This document shows positions 11,214 through 24,849 of a DNA stretch of 64,000 nt, piece by piece (the stretch's first letter is position 1; the number at the start of each line of letters is the position of its first letter). Where the stretch lies: positions 8,291,539 to 8,355,538 of the forward strand of contig NC_133218.1 in assembly GCF_040436345.1 (NCBI RefSeq), given 5' to 3'. Source of the stretch: Pagrus major (lineage: Eukaryota; Chordata; Actinopteri; Spariformes; Sparidae). The translations under genes were made by a program, and so were the position numbers. Below the pieces are notes generated by a model. The model was not told where the DNA came from and ran no database searches. It worked only from the letters and a program-made list of their open reading frames with translations.

Positions 11214-12206
11214 CTGCAGTGGAGGAGAGGAAGACAGTGAGGGGATTCAGATCACAAGTGGACAGCTTTAAGTCCATCAGTTCACACCTGGCATTAACGG
11301 CTGCTCTGTGACCACATTTGATCGGATCTCACTTCCTCACTCTACATGCAAACTAACACGTACATCACTGGGACAAACAGACACAAGGACTTTTTTACAC
11401 AAACAAAGAAATATTTTGTAAACAAAGACAATTATGATGTGTAACATTTGCCAAATTTACACGAAGACCCAAATAGTTAAGAATGTGTTGTATACAGCGT
11501 TTCACAAAGTTTTTAAAGTTTCTTCTAACTCAACAAATCAGAAAATTCAGCTATTCTTTAAGGGAGTCTGGGATTTTCTCCAAGGGTGACAAGGTTGCTT
11601 ATATTGGTTACAGTTTACTGTATTTGTACGTGTTTACCGTCCATAACATGTCTTCTTTCATTGATTTAGTGTAAATGGTGACGTCAGTTGTTCAAACAGC
11701 TGCTAAATGTTGGCAGGTTGGACAGACTTCAGACACAGAAGCAGACAGGCTTGTATGGTGATGCTGCGACAAACTGACACGTTTTAAAAAGGAAATAAAC
11801 AACTTGATGTTTTGCATTTAATAACATTAAACTGAAAAATCACAACATGCAGTAAAAAGCATTAAGAGTGCAGAAACAAAGCAGAGATCTGGAGAATTCG
11901 TGAAAACATACAGTAACTTGAGAGTGTTGTTCTTGAGACCGCGGCATCTGAACTAAACCTTCTGTTAATTAGATTTAAAATCCAAATTTCCATTGACAGA
12001 CGTCAGCTTTATAAGTAAAATCTTAAGCAAGGCCGCAGCGTGGTAGGAGGGTATGCTTGTTAGTCAAAGCCCAATGAACCATAGTAACATTACAAAGACA
12101 AGAGCCAAACAAAATGCCTTGAACTTTGAAGTAACTTAAATCGAAATCATGCATCCATCTAAGATAATCTGAGTAGAATGTGGGTGTATTGATCAGAATG
12201 ACTCAC

Positions 12207-12257
12207 CTGCATCCTCTTATGAAGAAACCTCAACTTCTGGTTGAGACATTCAATTTC
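12207..12257 (-). CDS. Unnamed minus-strand gene, coding exon (coiled coil, 17 codons)
   Basis: Acceptor TCTCAG and donor GTGAGT bound a 51-nt open exon, EIECLNQKLRFLHKRMQ, in phase 0 at both ends. The heptad-like leucines and charged residues continue the coiled coil of the preceding exon. Confidence 0.8.
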
Positions 12258-12424
12258 CTGAGACAACACAGAAAGGCCATGGTCCGTTTCACAAAATAAA
12301 TGAAGAAATAAATAAAATAACATTTATCACAAGCAAGTTGCCATGGTCACACTCACAAGCATGTCTGTGTTGTGGTTAGCATTGTGTTCACTGTTATAGA
12401 AGGCCCAGAGGAAAGGTTACATAC

Positions 12425-12487
12425 CTGGCTTAGTTTTTCATTGCGCCTGAGTTTGATCTGAGGCAGGAGCTCCTCCAGTCTCTGAAT
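12425..12487 (-). CDS. Unnamed minus-strand gene, coding exon (coiled coil, 21 codons)
   Basis: Acceptor ATTACAG and donor GTATGT bound 63 nt in phase 0. The translation starts IQRLEELLPQIKLRRNEK, an amphipathic, charged helix typical of a coiled coil. Confidence 0.8.
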
Positions 12488-12994
12488 CTGTAATAAAACA
12501 CACAGTCTTAATTCATTTCTGGCAGGTGGTGAAACATTAAAAGTAAACTGAAAAGAAAACAGGCAAACCTGAGCCTGTGCTGGCCAAATAAACGGTGCAC
12601 CATTAATCCGTTAATTAAATACTGTAAAAACTGACAAAGTGACTAATAGTAGACTAATTTGAAGCTGTTAAAACGTTTAGCTAATTTCATAGTCTGCTTT
12701 ACTTGGTTATTCTGAGGTAATTGGTTTCCTGACTTTTTGAAGGTAAAGTCAGCTTTTAAAATTTACTGAGAAGAAGAGTCTAGAAAAGCTCCTCCTTATT
12801 GCATCTCATTGTTTTCAGCTGTGTTTTTCTGTTTTCAATCATCTCCTCATTGACACGTTGAAACATACTAAATTCCTAATTTAAAGCACTTATTTCCCAG
12901 GTTTAAGATAATTACTAGATTTCCTCCTTCAAAATGTTTACTTTTATACACATGCAACAGTGCTGTATTAGTACCATAACTGGTACTATCTTAC

Positions 12995-13074
12995 CCTCCT
13001 GTCAATAGTCTGTAGCCTGGTCTTCATGCTCTTGTTGATCACAGTCATGGGGATGGTTCTGGGCTTAGGACGAA
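12995..13074 (-). CDS. Unnamed minus-strand gene, coding exon (basic linker and start of helix)
   Basis: Acceptor TTCTCAG and donor GTAAGA bound 80 nt. The first two bases complete a Val codon split with the exon at 24039-24076; the rest reads RPKPRTIPMTVINKSMKTR and on to DRR. The intron on its 5' side (13075-24038) is the one filled by satellite array 2. Confidence 0.82.
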
Positions 13075-13414
13075 CTGAGAACAACAAAAAAAACTGAAGT
13101 GAGCACAGACATGAGGACTTTGCCTTTTCTTCAGGATGAATTAGTGTTTCACTTAAGTGATGTAAGCAGGTAAGGGAGAACTATTACATTTACTCACTTT
13201 AAAAACTCTGCGTGGAAACAAGCATGACATAACAATATAATAATACCTACAGTTACACCTCTCCCTTACAGTAACCATAATGTTAATAACCTTCAGGGTT
13301 GCAAACTGGAAGCAGAGAGTCAGTAAACTGACCCTTTAAAGACTATGATGTATTTGAAGGACAGAAAGAACTTTAAGCAGTGTGCAGACCCTAAACACAA
13401 TAATAAATTGATCA

Positions 13415-16400
13415 CACGTCGTCCCATACTGGCTGAATGAGACACACCTATTTCTATTGGATTTTAGTTGAATTTGTATTTTTCATGAATATTTTAAAGA
13501 AAAGTCGCCATTTTCCATGAAAACATGGGCCGATTTTTTCAATAGCTCCCAGGTTGTTTGACCGATTGACTTGAAATCGATCAGAAATGTCGTCCTATAC
13601 TGGTAGAATGAGACACAGCAGTTTTTATTGGATTTTAGTGGAATTTGTATTTTTCATGAATATTTTAGACACAAATCACTATTTTCTATGAGAATATTGG
13701 CTGTTTTTTTTCAATAGTTTCCAGGTCATTTGACCGATTGACTGAGACACACCTGTTTTTATTGGATTTTAGTGAAATTTGTACTTTTCATGAATATTTT
13801 TTTAGAAATTCACAATTTTTCATGAAAACATCGGAGGCTTTATTCAATAGCTTCCAGGTCATTTGACCAATTGACTTGAAATCGATCAGAAATGTCGTCC
13901 TATACTGGTAGATTGAGACACAGCAGTTTTTATTGGATTTTAGTGAAATTTGTATTTTTCATGAATATTTTAATGAAAAATCACCATTTTTGGTGAATAC
14001 ACTGCACGATTTTTTCAATACCTTCCAGGTAATTTGAGCCATCGACTCAAAATCAATGCCGACATGTCTTGTTATACTGGGAGAATGAGACACAGCAGCT
14101 TTTATTGGATTTTAGTGGAATTTCTTTTTTTCATGAATATTTTAAAGAAAAGTCGCCATTTTCTATGAAAACATGGGCCGATTTTTTCAATAGCTCCCAG
14201 GTCATTTGACCGATTGACTTGAAATCGATCAGAAATGTCGTCCTATACTGGTAGAATGAGACACAGCAGTTTTTATTGGATTTTAGTGGAATTTGTATTT
14301 TTCATGAATATTTTCAAGAAAAGTCACCATTTTTCATGAAAACATTGGCCGATTTTTTCAATAGCTCCTGCGTCATTTGAGCCATCGACTCGAAATCAAT
14401 GCCGACATGTCTTGTTACACTGGTAGAATGAGACACAGCAGTTTTTATTGGATTTTAGTGGAATTTCTTTTTTTCATGAATATTTAAATGAAAAATCATC
14501 ATTTTTGGCGAATACACCGCCCAATTTTTTCAATAGCTCCCAGGTCATTTGAGCCATCGACTCAAAATCAATGCCGACATGTCTTGTTATACTGGTAGAA
14601 TGAGACACAGCAGTTTTTATTGGATTTTAGTGGAATTTCTTTTTTTCATGAATATTTTAATGAAAAATCACCATTTTTAGCGAATACACCGCCCAATTTT
14701 TTCAATAGCTTCCAGGTCATTTGACCGAGTGACTCGAAATCGATCAGAAATGTCGTCCTATACTGGTAGAATGAGACACAGCAGTTTTTATTGGATTTTA
14801 GTGAAATTTGTATTTTTCATGAATATTTTAATGAAAAATCACCATTTTTGGCAAATACACTGCACGATTTTTTCAATACCTTCCAGGTAATTTGAGCCAT
14901 CGACTCAAAATCAATGCCGACATGTCTTGTTACACTGTTAGAATGAGACACAGCAGTTTTTATTGGATTTTAGTGGAATTTGTATTTTTCATGAATATTT
15001 TCAAGAAAAGTCACCATTTTTCATGAAAACATTGGCCGATTTTTTCAATAGCTCCTGCGTCATTTGAGCCATCGACTCGAAATCAATGCCGACATGTCTT
15101 GTTACACTGGTAGAATGAGACACAGCAGTTTTTATTGGATTTTAGTGGAATTTCTTTTTTTCATGAATATTTTAATGAAAAATCACCATTTTTGGCAAAT
15201 ACACTGCACGATTTTTTCAATACCTTCCAGGTAATTTGAGCCATCGACTCAAAATCAATGCCGACATGTCTTGTTACACTGTTAGAATGAGACACAGCAG
15301 TTTTTATTGGATTTTAGTGGAATTTGTATTTTTCATGAATATTTTCAAGAAAAGTCACCATTTTTCATGAAAACATTGGCCGATTTTTTCAATAGCTCCT
15401 GCGTCATTTGAGCCATCGACTCGAAATCAATGCCGACATGTCTTGTTACACTGGTAGAATGAGACACAGCAGTTTTTATTGGATTTTAGCGGAATTTCTT
15501 TTTTTCATGAATATTTTTTTCAAAAAATCACCATTTTTGGCGAATACACCGCCCAATTTTTTCAATAGCTTCCAGGTCATTTGACCGAGTGACTCGAAAT
15601 CGATCAGAAATGTCGTCCTATACTGGTAGAATGAGACACAGCAGTTTTTATTGGATTTTAGTGAAATTTGTATTTTTCATGAATATTTTAATGAAAAATC
15701 ACCATTTTTGGCAAATACACTGCACGATTTTTTCAATACCTTCCAGGTAATTTGAGCCATCGACTCAAAATCAATGCCGACATGTCTTGTTACACTGTTA
15801 GAATGAGACACAGCAGTTTTTATTGGATTTTAGTGGAATTTGTATTTTTCATGAATATTTTCAAGAAAAGTCACCATTTTTCATGAAAACATTGGCCGAT
15901 TTTTTCAATAGCTCCTGCGTCATTTGAGCCATCGACTCGAAATCAATGCCGACATGTCTTGTTATACTGGTAGAATGAGACACAGCAGTTTTTATTGGAT
16001 TTTAGTGGAATTTCTTTTTTTCATGGATATTTAAATGAAAAATCACCATTTTTGGCGAATACACCGCCCAATTTTTTCAATAGCTTCCAGGTCATTTGAC
16101 CGAGTGACTCGAAATCGATCAGAAATGTCGTCCTATACTGGTAGAATGAGACACAGCAGTTTTTATTGGATTTTAGTGAAATTTGTATTTTTCATGAATA
16201 TTTTAATGAAAAATCACCATTTTTGGCAAATACACTGCACGATTTTTTCAATACCTTCCAGGTAATTTGAGCCATCGACTCAAAATCAATGCCGACATGT
16301 CTTGTTATACTGGGAGAATGAGACACAGCAGCTTTTATTGGATTTTAGTGGAATTTCTTTTTTTCATGAATATTTTTTTCAAAAAATCACCATTTTTGGC

Positions 16401-19400
16401 GAATACACCGCCCAATTTTTTCAATAGCTTCCAGGTCATTTGAGCCATCGACTCGAAATCAATGCCGACATGTCTTGTTATACTGGTAGAATGAGACACA
16501 GCAGTTTTTATTGGATTTTAGCGGAATTTCTTTTTTTCATGAATATTTTTTTCAAAAAATCACCATTTTTGGCGAATACACCGCCCAAGTTTTTTCAATA
16601 GCTTCCAGGTCATTTGACCGAGTGACTCGAAATCAATCAGAAATGTCGTCCTATACTGGTAGAATGAGACACAGCAGTTTTTATTGGATTTTAGTGAAAT
16701 TTGTATTTTTCATGAATATTTTAATGAAAAATCACCATTTTTGGCAAATACACTGCACGATTTTTTCAATACCTTCCAGGTAATTTGAGCCATCGACTCA
16801 AAATCAATGCCGACATGTCTTGTTACACTGTTAGAATGAGACACAGCAGTTTTTATTGGATTTTAGTGGAATTTGTATTTTTCATGAATATTTTCAAGAA
16901 AAGTCACCATTTTTCATGAAAACATTGGCCGATTTTTTCAATAGCTCCTGCGTCATTTGAGCCATCGACTCGAAATCAATGCCGACATGTCTTGTTATAC
17001 TGGTAGAATGAGACACAGCAGTTTTTATTGGATTTTAGCGGAATTTCTTTTTTTCATGAATATTTAAATGAAAAATCACCATTTTTGGCGAATACACCGC
17101 CCAATTTTTTCAATAGCTCCCAGGTCATTTGAGCCATCGACTCAAAATCAATGCCGACATGTCTTGTTATACTGGGAGAATGAGACACAGCAGCTTTTAT
17201 TGGATTTTAGTGGAATTTCTATTTTTCATGAATATTTAAATGAAAAATCACCATTTTTGGCGAATACACCGCCCAATTTTTTCAATAGCTCCCAGGTCAT
17301 TTGAGCCATCGACTCGAAATCAATGCCGACATGTCTTGTTATACTGGTAGAATGAGACACAGCAGTTTTTATTGGATTTTAGCGGAATTTCTTTTTTTCA
17401 TGAATATTTTTTTCAAAAAATCACCATTTTTGGCGAATACACCGCCCAATTTTTTCAATAGCTTCCAGGTCATTTGACCGAGTGACTCGAAATCGATCAG
17501 AAATGTCGTCCTATACTGGTAGAATGAGACACAGCAGTTTGTATTGGATTTTAGTGAAATTTGTATTTTTCATGAATATTTTAATGAAAAATCACCATTT
17601 TTGGCAAATACACTGCACGATTTTTTCAATACCTTCCAGGTAATTTGAGCCATCGACTCAAAATCAATGCCGACATGTCTTGTTACACTGGTAGAATGAG
17701 ACACAGCAGTTTTTATTGGATTTTAGCGGAATTTCTTTTTTTCATGAATATTTTTTTCAAAAAATCACCATTTTTGGCGAATACACCGCCCAATTTTTTC
17801 AATAGCTTCCAGGTCATTTGACCGAGTGACTCGAAATCGATCAGAAATGTCGTCCTATACTGGTAGAATGAGACACAGCAGTTTTTATTGGATTTTAGTG
17901 AAATTTGTATTTTTCATGAATATTTTAATGAAAAATCACCATTTTTGGCAAATACACTGCACGATTTTTTCAATACCTTCCAGGTAATTTGAGCCATCGA
18001 CTCAAAATCAATGCCGACATGTCTTGTTACACTGTTAGAATGAGACACAGCAGTTTTTATTGGATTTTAGTGGAATTTGTATTTTTCATGAATATTTTCA
18101 AGAAAAGTCACCATTTTTCATGAAAACATTGGCCGATTTTTTCAATAGCTCCTGCGTCATTTGAGCCATCGACTCGAAATCAATGCCGACATGTCTTGTT
18201 ATACTGGTAGAATGAGACACAGCAGTTTTTATTGGATTTTAGCGGAATTTCTTTTTTTCATGAATATTTTTTTCAAAAAATCACCATTTTTGGCGAATAC
18301 ACCGCCCAATTTTTTCAATAGCTTCCAGGTCATTTGACCGAATGACTCGAAATCGATCAGAAATGTCGTCCTATACTGGTAGAATGAGACACAGCAGTTT
18401 TTATTGGATTTTAGTGAAATTTGTATTTTTCATGAATATTTTAATGAAAAATCACCATTTTTGGCAAATACACTGCACGATTTTTTCAATACCTTCCAGG
18501 TAATTTGAGCCATCGACTCAAAATCAATGCCGACATGTCTTGTTATACTGGGAGAATGAGACACAGCAGCTTTTATTGGATTTTAGTGGAATTTCTTTTT
18601 TTCATGAATATTTAAATGAAAAATCACCATTTTTGGCGAATACACCGCCCAATTTTTTCAATAGCTCCCAGGTCATTTGAGCCATCGACTCGAAATCAAT
18701 GCCGACATGTCTTGTTATACTGGTAGAATGAGACACAGCAGTTTTTATTGGATTTGAGTGGAATTTCTTTTTTTCATGAATATTTTTTTCAAAAAATCAC
18801 CATTTTTGGCGAATACACCGCCCAATTTTTTCAATAGCTTCCAGGTCATTTGACCGAGTGACTCGAAATCGATCAGAAATGTCGTCCTATACTGGTAGAA
18901 TGAGACACAGCAGTTTTTATTGGATTTTAGTGGAATTTGTATTTTTCATTAATATTTTAGACACAAATCACTATTTTCTATGATAATATTGGCTGTTTTT
19001 TTTTAATAGTTTCCAGGTCATTTGACCGATTGACTGAGACACAGCAGTTTTTATTGGATTTTAGTGGAATTTCTTTTTTTCATGAATATTTTAATGAAAA
19101 ATCACCATTTTTGGCGAATACACCGCCCAATTTTTTCAATAGCTCCTGCGTCATTTGAACCATCGACTCAAAATCAATGCCGACATGTCTTGTTATACTG
19201 GGAGAATGAGACACAGCAGCTTTTATTGGATTTTAGTGGAATTTCTTTTTTTCATGAATATTTTAAAGAAAAGTCGCCATTTTCCATGAAAACATGGGCC
19301 GATTTTTTCAATAGCTCCCAGGTCATTTGACTGATTGACTTGAAATCGATCAGAAATGTCGTCCTATACTGGTAGAATGAGACACAGCAGTTTTTATTGG

Positions 19401-22400
19401 ATTTTAGTGGAATTTGTATTTTTCATGAATATTTTCAAGAAAAGTCACCATTTTTCATGAAAACATTGGCCGATTTTTTCAATAGCTCCTGCGTCATTTG
19501 AGCCATCGACTCGAAATCAATGCCGACATGTCTTGTTACACTGGTAGAATGAGACACAGCAGTTTTTATTGGATTTTAGTGGAATTTCTTTTTTTCATGA
19601 ATATTTAAATGAAAAATCACCATTTTTGGCGAATACACCGCCCAATTTTTTCAATAGCTCCCAGGTCATTTGAGCCATCGACTCAAAATCAATGCCGACA
19701 TGTCTTGTTATACAGGTAGAATGAGACACAGCAGTTTTTATTGGATTTTAGTGGAATTTCTTTTTTTCATGAATATTTTTTTCAAAAAATCACCATTATT
19801 GGCGAATACACTGCCTGATTTTTTCAATAGCTCCCAGGTCATTTGAGCCATCGACTCGAAATCAATGCCGACATGTCTTGTTACACTGGTAGAATGAGAC
19901 ACAGCAGCTTTTATTGGATTTTAGTGGAATTTCTTTTTTTCATGAATATTTTAATGAAAAATCACCATTTTTAGCGAATACACCGCCCATTTTTTTCAAT
20001 AGCTTCCAGGTCATTTGACCGAGTGACTCGAAATCGATCAGAAATGTCGTCCTATACTGGTAGAATGAGACACAGCAGTTTTTATTGGATTTTAGTGAAA
20101 TTTGTATTTTTCATGAATATTTTAATGAAAAATCACCATTTTTGGCAAATACACTGCACGATTTTTTCAATACCTTCCAGGTAATTTGAGCCATCGACTC
20201 AAAATCAATGCCGACATGTCTTGTTACACTGTTAGAATGAGACACAGCAGTTTTTATTGGATTTTAGTGGAATTTGTATTTTTCATGAATATTTTCAAGA
20301 AAAGTCACCATTTTTGGCGAATACACCGCCCAATTTTTTCAATAGCTCCTGCGTCATTTGAACCATCGACTCAAAATCAATGGCCAAATGTCTTGTTATA
20401 CTGGTAAAATGAGACACAGCAGTTTTTATTGGATTTTAGTGGAATTTCTTTTTTTCATGAATATTTACATGAAAAATCACCATTTTTGGCGAATACACCG
20501 CCCAATTTTTTCAATAGCTTCCAGGTCATTTGACCGAGTGAAATTTGTATTTTTCATGAATATTTTAATGAAAAATCACCATTTTTGGCAAATACACTGC
20601 ACGATTTTTTCAATACCTTCCAGGTAATTTGAGCCATCGACTCAAAATCAATGCCGACATGTCTTGTTATACTGGGAGAATGAGACACAGCAGCTTTTAT
20701 TGGATTTTAGTGGAATTTCTATTTTTCATGAATATTTAAATGAAAAATCACCATTTTTGGCGAATACACCGCCCAATTTTTTCAATAGCTCCCAGGTCAT
20801 TTGAGCCATCGACTCGAAATCAATGCCGACATGTCTTGCTATACTGGCAGAATGAGACACAGCAGTTTTTATTGGATTTTAGCGGAATTTCTTTTTTTCA
20901 TGAATATTTTTTTCAAAAATCACCATTTTTGGCGAATACACCGCCCAATTTTTTCAATACCTTCCAGGTCATTTGAGCCATCGACTCAAAATCAATGCCG
21001 ACATGTCTTGTTATACTGGGAGAATGAGACACAGCAGCTTTTATTGGATTTTAGTGGAATTTCTTTTTTTCATGAATATTTAAATGAAAAATCACCATTT
21101 TTGGCGAATACACCGCCCAATTTTTTCAATAGCTCCCAGGTCATTTGAGCCATCGACTCGAAATCAATGCCGGCATGTCTTGTTATACTGGTAGAATGAG
21201 ACACAGCAGTTTTTATTGGATTTTAGCGGAATTTCTTTTTTTCATGAATATTTTTTTCAAAAAATCACCATTTTTGGCGAATACACCGCCCAATTTTTTC
21301 AATAGCTTCCAGGTCATTTGACCGAGTGACTCGAAATCAATCAGAAATGTCGTCCTATACTGGTAGAATGAGACACAGCAGTTTTTATTGGATTTTAGTG
21401 AAATTTGTATTTTTCATGAATATTTTAATGAAAAATCACCATTTTTGGCAAATACACTGCACGATTTTTTCAATACCTTCCAGGTAATTTGAGCCATCGA
21501 CTCAAAATCAATGCCGACATGTCTTGTTACACTGTTAGAATGAGACACAGCAGTTTTTATTGGATTTTAGTGGAATTTGTATTTTTCATGAATATTTTCA
21601 TGAAAAGTCACCATTTTTCATGAAAACATTGGCCGATTTTTTCAATAGCTCCTGCGTCATTTGAGCCATCGACTCGAAATCAATGCCGACATGTCTTGTT
21701 ACACTGGTAGAATGAGACACAGCAGTTTTTATTGGATTTTAGCGGAATTTCTTTTTTTCATGAATATTTTTTTCAAAAAATCACCATTTTTGGCGAATAC
21801 ACCGCCCAATTTTTTCAATAGCTTCCAGGTCATTTGAGCCATCGACTCGAAATCAATGCCGACATGTCTTGTTATACTGGTAGAATGAGACACAGCAGTT
21901 TTTATTGGATTTTAGCGGAATTTCTTTTTTTCATGAATATTTTTTTCAAAAAATCACCATTTTTGGCGAATACACCGCCCAATTTTTTCAATAGCTTCCA
22001 GGTCATTTGACCGAGTGACTCGAAATCGATCAGAAATGTCGTCCTATACTGGTAGAATGAGACACAGCAGTTTTTATTGGATTTTAGTGAAATTTGTATT
22101 TTTCATGAATATTTTAATGAAAAATCACCATTTTTGGCAAATACACTGCACGATTTTTTCAATACCTTCCAGGTAATTTGAGCCATCGACTCAAAATCAA
22201 TGCCGACATGTCTTGTTATACTGGGAGAATGAGACACAGCAGCTTTTATTGGATTTTAGTGGAATTTCTTTTTTTCATGAATATTTAAATGAAAAATCAC
22301 CATTTTTGGCGAATACACCGCCCAATTTTTTCAATAGCTTCCAGGTAATTTGAGCCATCGACTCGAAATCAATGCCGACATGTCTTGTTATACTGGTAGA

Positions 22401-24010
22401 ATGAGACACAGCAGTTTTTATTGGATTTTAGCGGAATTTCTTTTTTTCATGAATATTTTTTTCAAAAAATCACCATTTTTGGCGAATACACCGCCCAATT
22501 TTTTCAATAGCTTCCAGGTCATTTGACCGAGTGACTCGAAATCGATCAGAAATGTCGTCCTATACTGGTAGAATGAGACACAGCAGTTTTTATTGGATTT
22601 TAGTGAAATTTGTATTTTTCATGAATATTTTAATGAAAAATCACCATTTTTGGCAAATACACTGCACGATTTTTTCAATACCTTCCAGGTAATTTGAGCC
22701 ATCGACTCAAAATCAATGCCGACATGTCTTGTTACACTGTTAGAATGAGACACAGCAGTTTTTATTGGATTTTAGTGGAATTTGTATTTTTCATGAATAT
22801 TTTCAAGAAAAGTCACCATTTTTCATGAAAACATTGGCCGATTTTTTCAATAGCTCCTGCGTCATTTGAGCCATCGACTCGAAATCAATGCCGACATGTC
22901 TTGTTACACTGGTAGAATGAGACACAGCAGTTTTTATTGGATTTTAGTGGAATTTCTTTTTTTCATGAATATTTTAATGAAAAATCACCATTTTTGGCGA
23001 ATACACCGCCCAATTTTTTCAATAGCTCCTGCGTCATTTGAACCATCGACTCAAAATCAATGGCCAAATGTCTTGTTATACTGGTAAAATGAGACACAGC
23101 AGTTTTTATTGGATTTTAGTGGAATTTCTTTTTTTCATGAATATTTTTTTCAAAAAATCACCATTTTTGGCGAATACCCCGCCCGATTTTTTCAATAGCT
23201 CCCAGGTCATTTGAGCCATCGACTCGAAATCAATGCCGACATGTCTTGTTACACTGTTAGAATGAGACACAGCAGTTTTTATTGGATTTTAGTAGAATTT
23301 CTATTTTTCATGAATATTTTAATGAAAAATCACCATTATTGGCGAATACACTGCCTGATTTTTTCAATAGCTCCCAGGTCATTTGAGCCATCGACTCGAA
23401 ATCTATGCCAACATGTCTTGTTATACTGGTAGAATGAGACACAGCAGTTTTTATTGGATTTTAGTGGAGTTTCTTTTTTTCATGAATATTTTAATGAAAA
23501 ATCACCATTTTTAGCGAATACACCGCCCAATTTTTTCAATAGCTCCCAGGTCATTTGACCGAGTGACTCGAAATCGATCACAAATGTTGTCCTATACTGG
23601 TTGAATGAGACACAGCAGTTTTTATTGGATTTTAATAGAATTTGTATTTTTCATGAATATTTTTTTAAAAAGTCGTAATTTTTCATGAAAACATCGGACG
23701 AGTTCTCCAATAGCTTCCAGGTCTTTTGACCAAATGACTCGAAATCGATTACAAATGTCATCCTATAATGGATGAACGAGACACAGCTGCTTTTATTGGA
23801 CTTGGGTGGAATTTGCATTTTTCATGAATATTTCTTTAAAAAGTCACAATTTTTCATGAAAACATCGGACGATTTCTTCAATAGCTTCCAAGCCATTCGA
23901 CCGATTGACTCGAAATCAATCACAAATGTTGTCCTATACTGGTTGAATGAGACACACCTGTTTTTATTAGATTTTAGTGGAATTTGTATTTTTCATGAAT
24001 ATTTTAAGAA
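13415..24010. repeat. 171/172-bp satellite, array 2 (~10.6 kb, ~62 monomers) filling an intron
   Basis: Monomers of 171-172 bp share GAATGAGACACAGCAG, TTTTTATTGGATTTTAG and TTTCATGAATATTTT. Successive starts of the shared block AGACACAGCA are 172, 171, 172 and 172 apart from 13916. These are the reverse complement of the blocks in array 1. Monomer types differ in fixed positions: a GATCAGAAATGTCGTCC form against an AATGCCGACATGTCTTG form; and GGCGAATACACCGCCC, GGCAAATACACTGCACG or CATGAAAACATTGGCC. The GCAAATACACTGCACG type recurs at 14851, 15195, 15711, 16226, 16744, 17604, 17948, 18464, 20145, 20588, 21448, 22137 and 22653. Most spacings are 344, ~516, ~689 or 860, so blocks of two to five monomers, often three, were amplified together. 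Edge units (13415-13900 and 23570-24010) are more diverged. Confidence 0.97.
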
Positions 24011-24038
24011 AAAGAACAAAAGCTGAGTCAGCTCTTAC

Positions 24039-24076
24039 CATGTTGAAAGGTCTTGGCGACCTCAAGCACATAAGGC
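24039..24076 (-). CDS. Unnamed minus-strand gene, coding exon (38 nt)
   Basis: Acceptor CACCACAG and donor GTAAGAG bound 38 nt reading PYVLEVAKTFQH, with split codons at both ends: Met shared with the exon at 24173-24237 and Val shared with the exon at 12995-13074. The array's right edge lies about 30 bases inside the intron beyond this donor. Confidence 0.8.
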
Positions 24077-24172
24077 CTGTGGTGAAAAAAACAGTTGATA
24101 TAAACGGTGCTTAATTAATGTGATGATGTGGTGGATGGATGTATTGAAATACAGAATATAATGTGTCCTCAC

Positions 24173-24237
24173 ATGTGCTTGCTGTTAGCAGGGATCAAGC
24201 TGTTCAGAGGGATCAGACATCCACAGTGGTTCCTAAT
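24173..24237 (-). CDS. Unnamed minus-strand gene, coding exon (65 nt)
   Basis: Acceptor TTTACAG and donor GTGAGG bound 65 nt reading IRNHCGCLIPLNSLIPANSK and on to H, with the last codon (Met) split. The alternation of hydrophobic strand and polar loop with the following YVLEV could be a small beta-rich, ubiquitin- or RBD-like fold. That is a guess from pattern only. Confidence 0.78.
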
Positions 24238-24386
24238 CTGTAAACAGACCAAAGCAGAAATGATCCAACTCACTGTGTTTTTCAGAGTTCTGACCCAGTA
24301 TTGATTTGTTCAGCTACAACAAAAAGTTATTTTTCCTTTTCTTTAACAATATTCTGTGGATCCAGGCATGTCCTGGTTCATTGTAC

Positions 24387-24434
24387 CTTTAATATGGCAT
24401 CAGGAGAGTTCAGACCAAAGGTAGAGGTGATGAT
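24387..24434 (-). CDS. Unnamed minus-strand gene, coding exon (16 codons)
   Basis: Acceptor TTTTCAG and donor GTACAA bound 48 nt in phase 0, reading IITSTFGLNSPDAILK. The intron on its 5' side holds the hatching-enzyme gene at 24952-25740 on the opposite strand. Confidence 0.78.
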
Positions 24435-24849
24435 CTGAAAAGAGACACAATATCAAAAGATGTAATACTGAATACCATCGCTGGAAAGACCACTCTGTTC
24501 ATACCCTGATAATGTATTTGTATTTGTTTGCATCCCAACTATTCAATAATACACACAAATAAATGACATGGAACAACTACAAGAGGAGCTTTCAAAGAGA
24601 CAATGATATATATTATTCTGTTTGAATTAAGGTTAGTTTGACAGAGATGATGTGACGTCTTGTTGGTTGAAGACCTTGTAATGTGTTTATCTTGACAGAA
24701 GCTGTGTTCATCCATCTAATGAGCACAGATAACAAACCATGTTTAAAAAGTAGGTTTGTCTGTGGAGTCCTCCCCTCAGAGGTTTATTTAGGCCTAGCAG
24801 TGAGGACCCCAACCCATAATCCTCCTGCAGACACACCTGTAGAGGAGAG

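Noticed and set aside
13415-24010. CRISPR array
   Set aside because: Whole monomers repeat without unique spacers, and the genome is a vertebrate.
16035-24026. Many ORFs of 60-115 codons with repeats such as FHEYF and ILMKNHHFW
   Set aside because: They are translations of the 171/172-bp satellite. Frames continue because 171 is divisible by three. There is no independent start, splice or family evidence.
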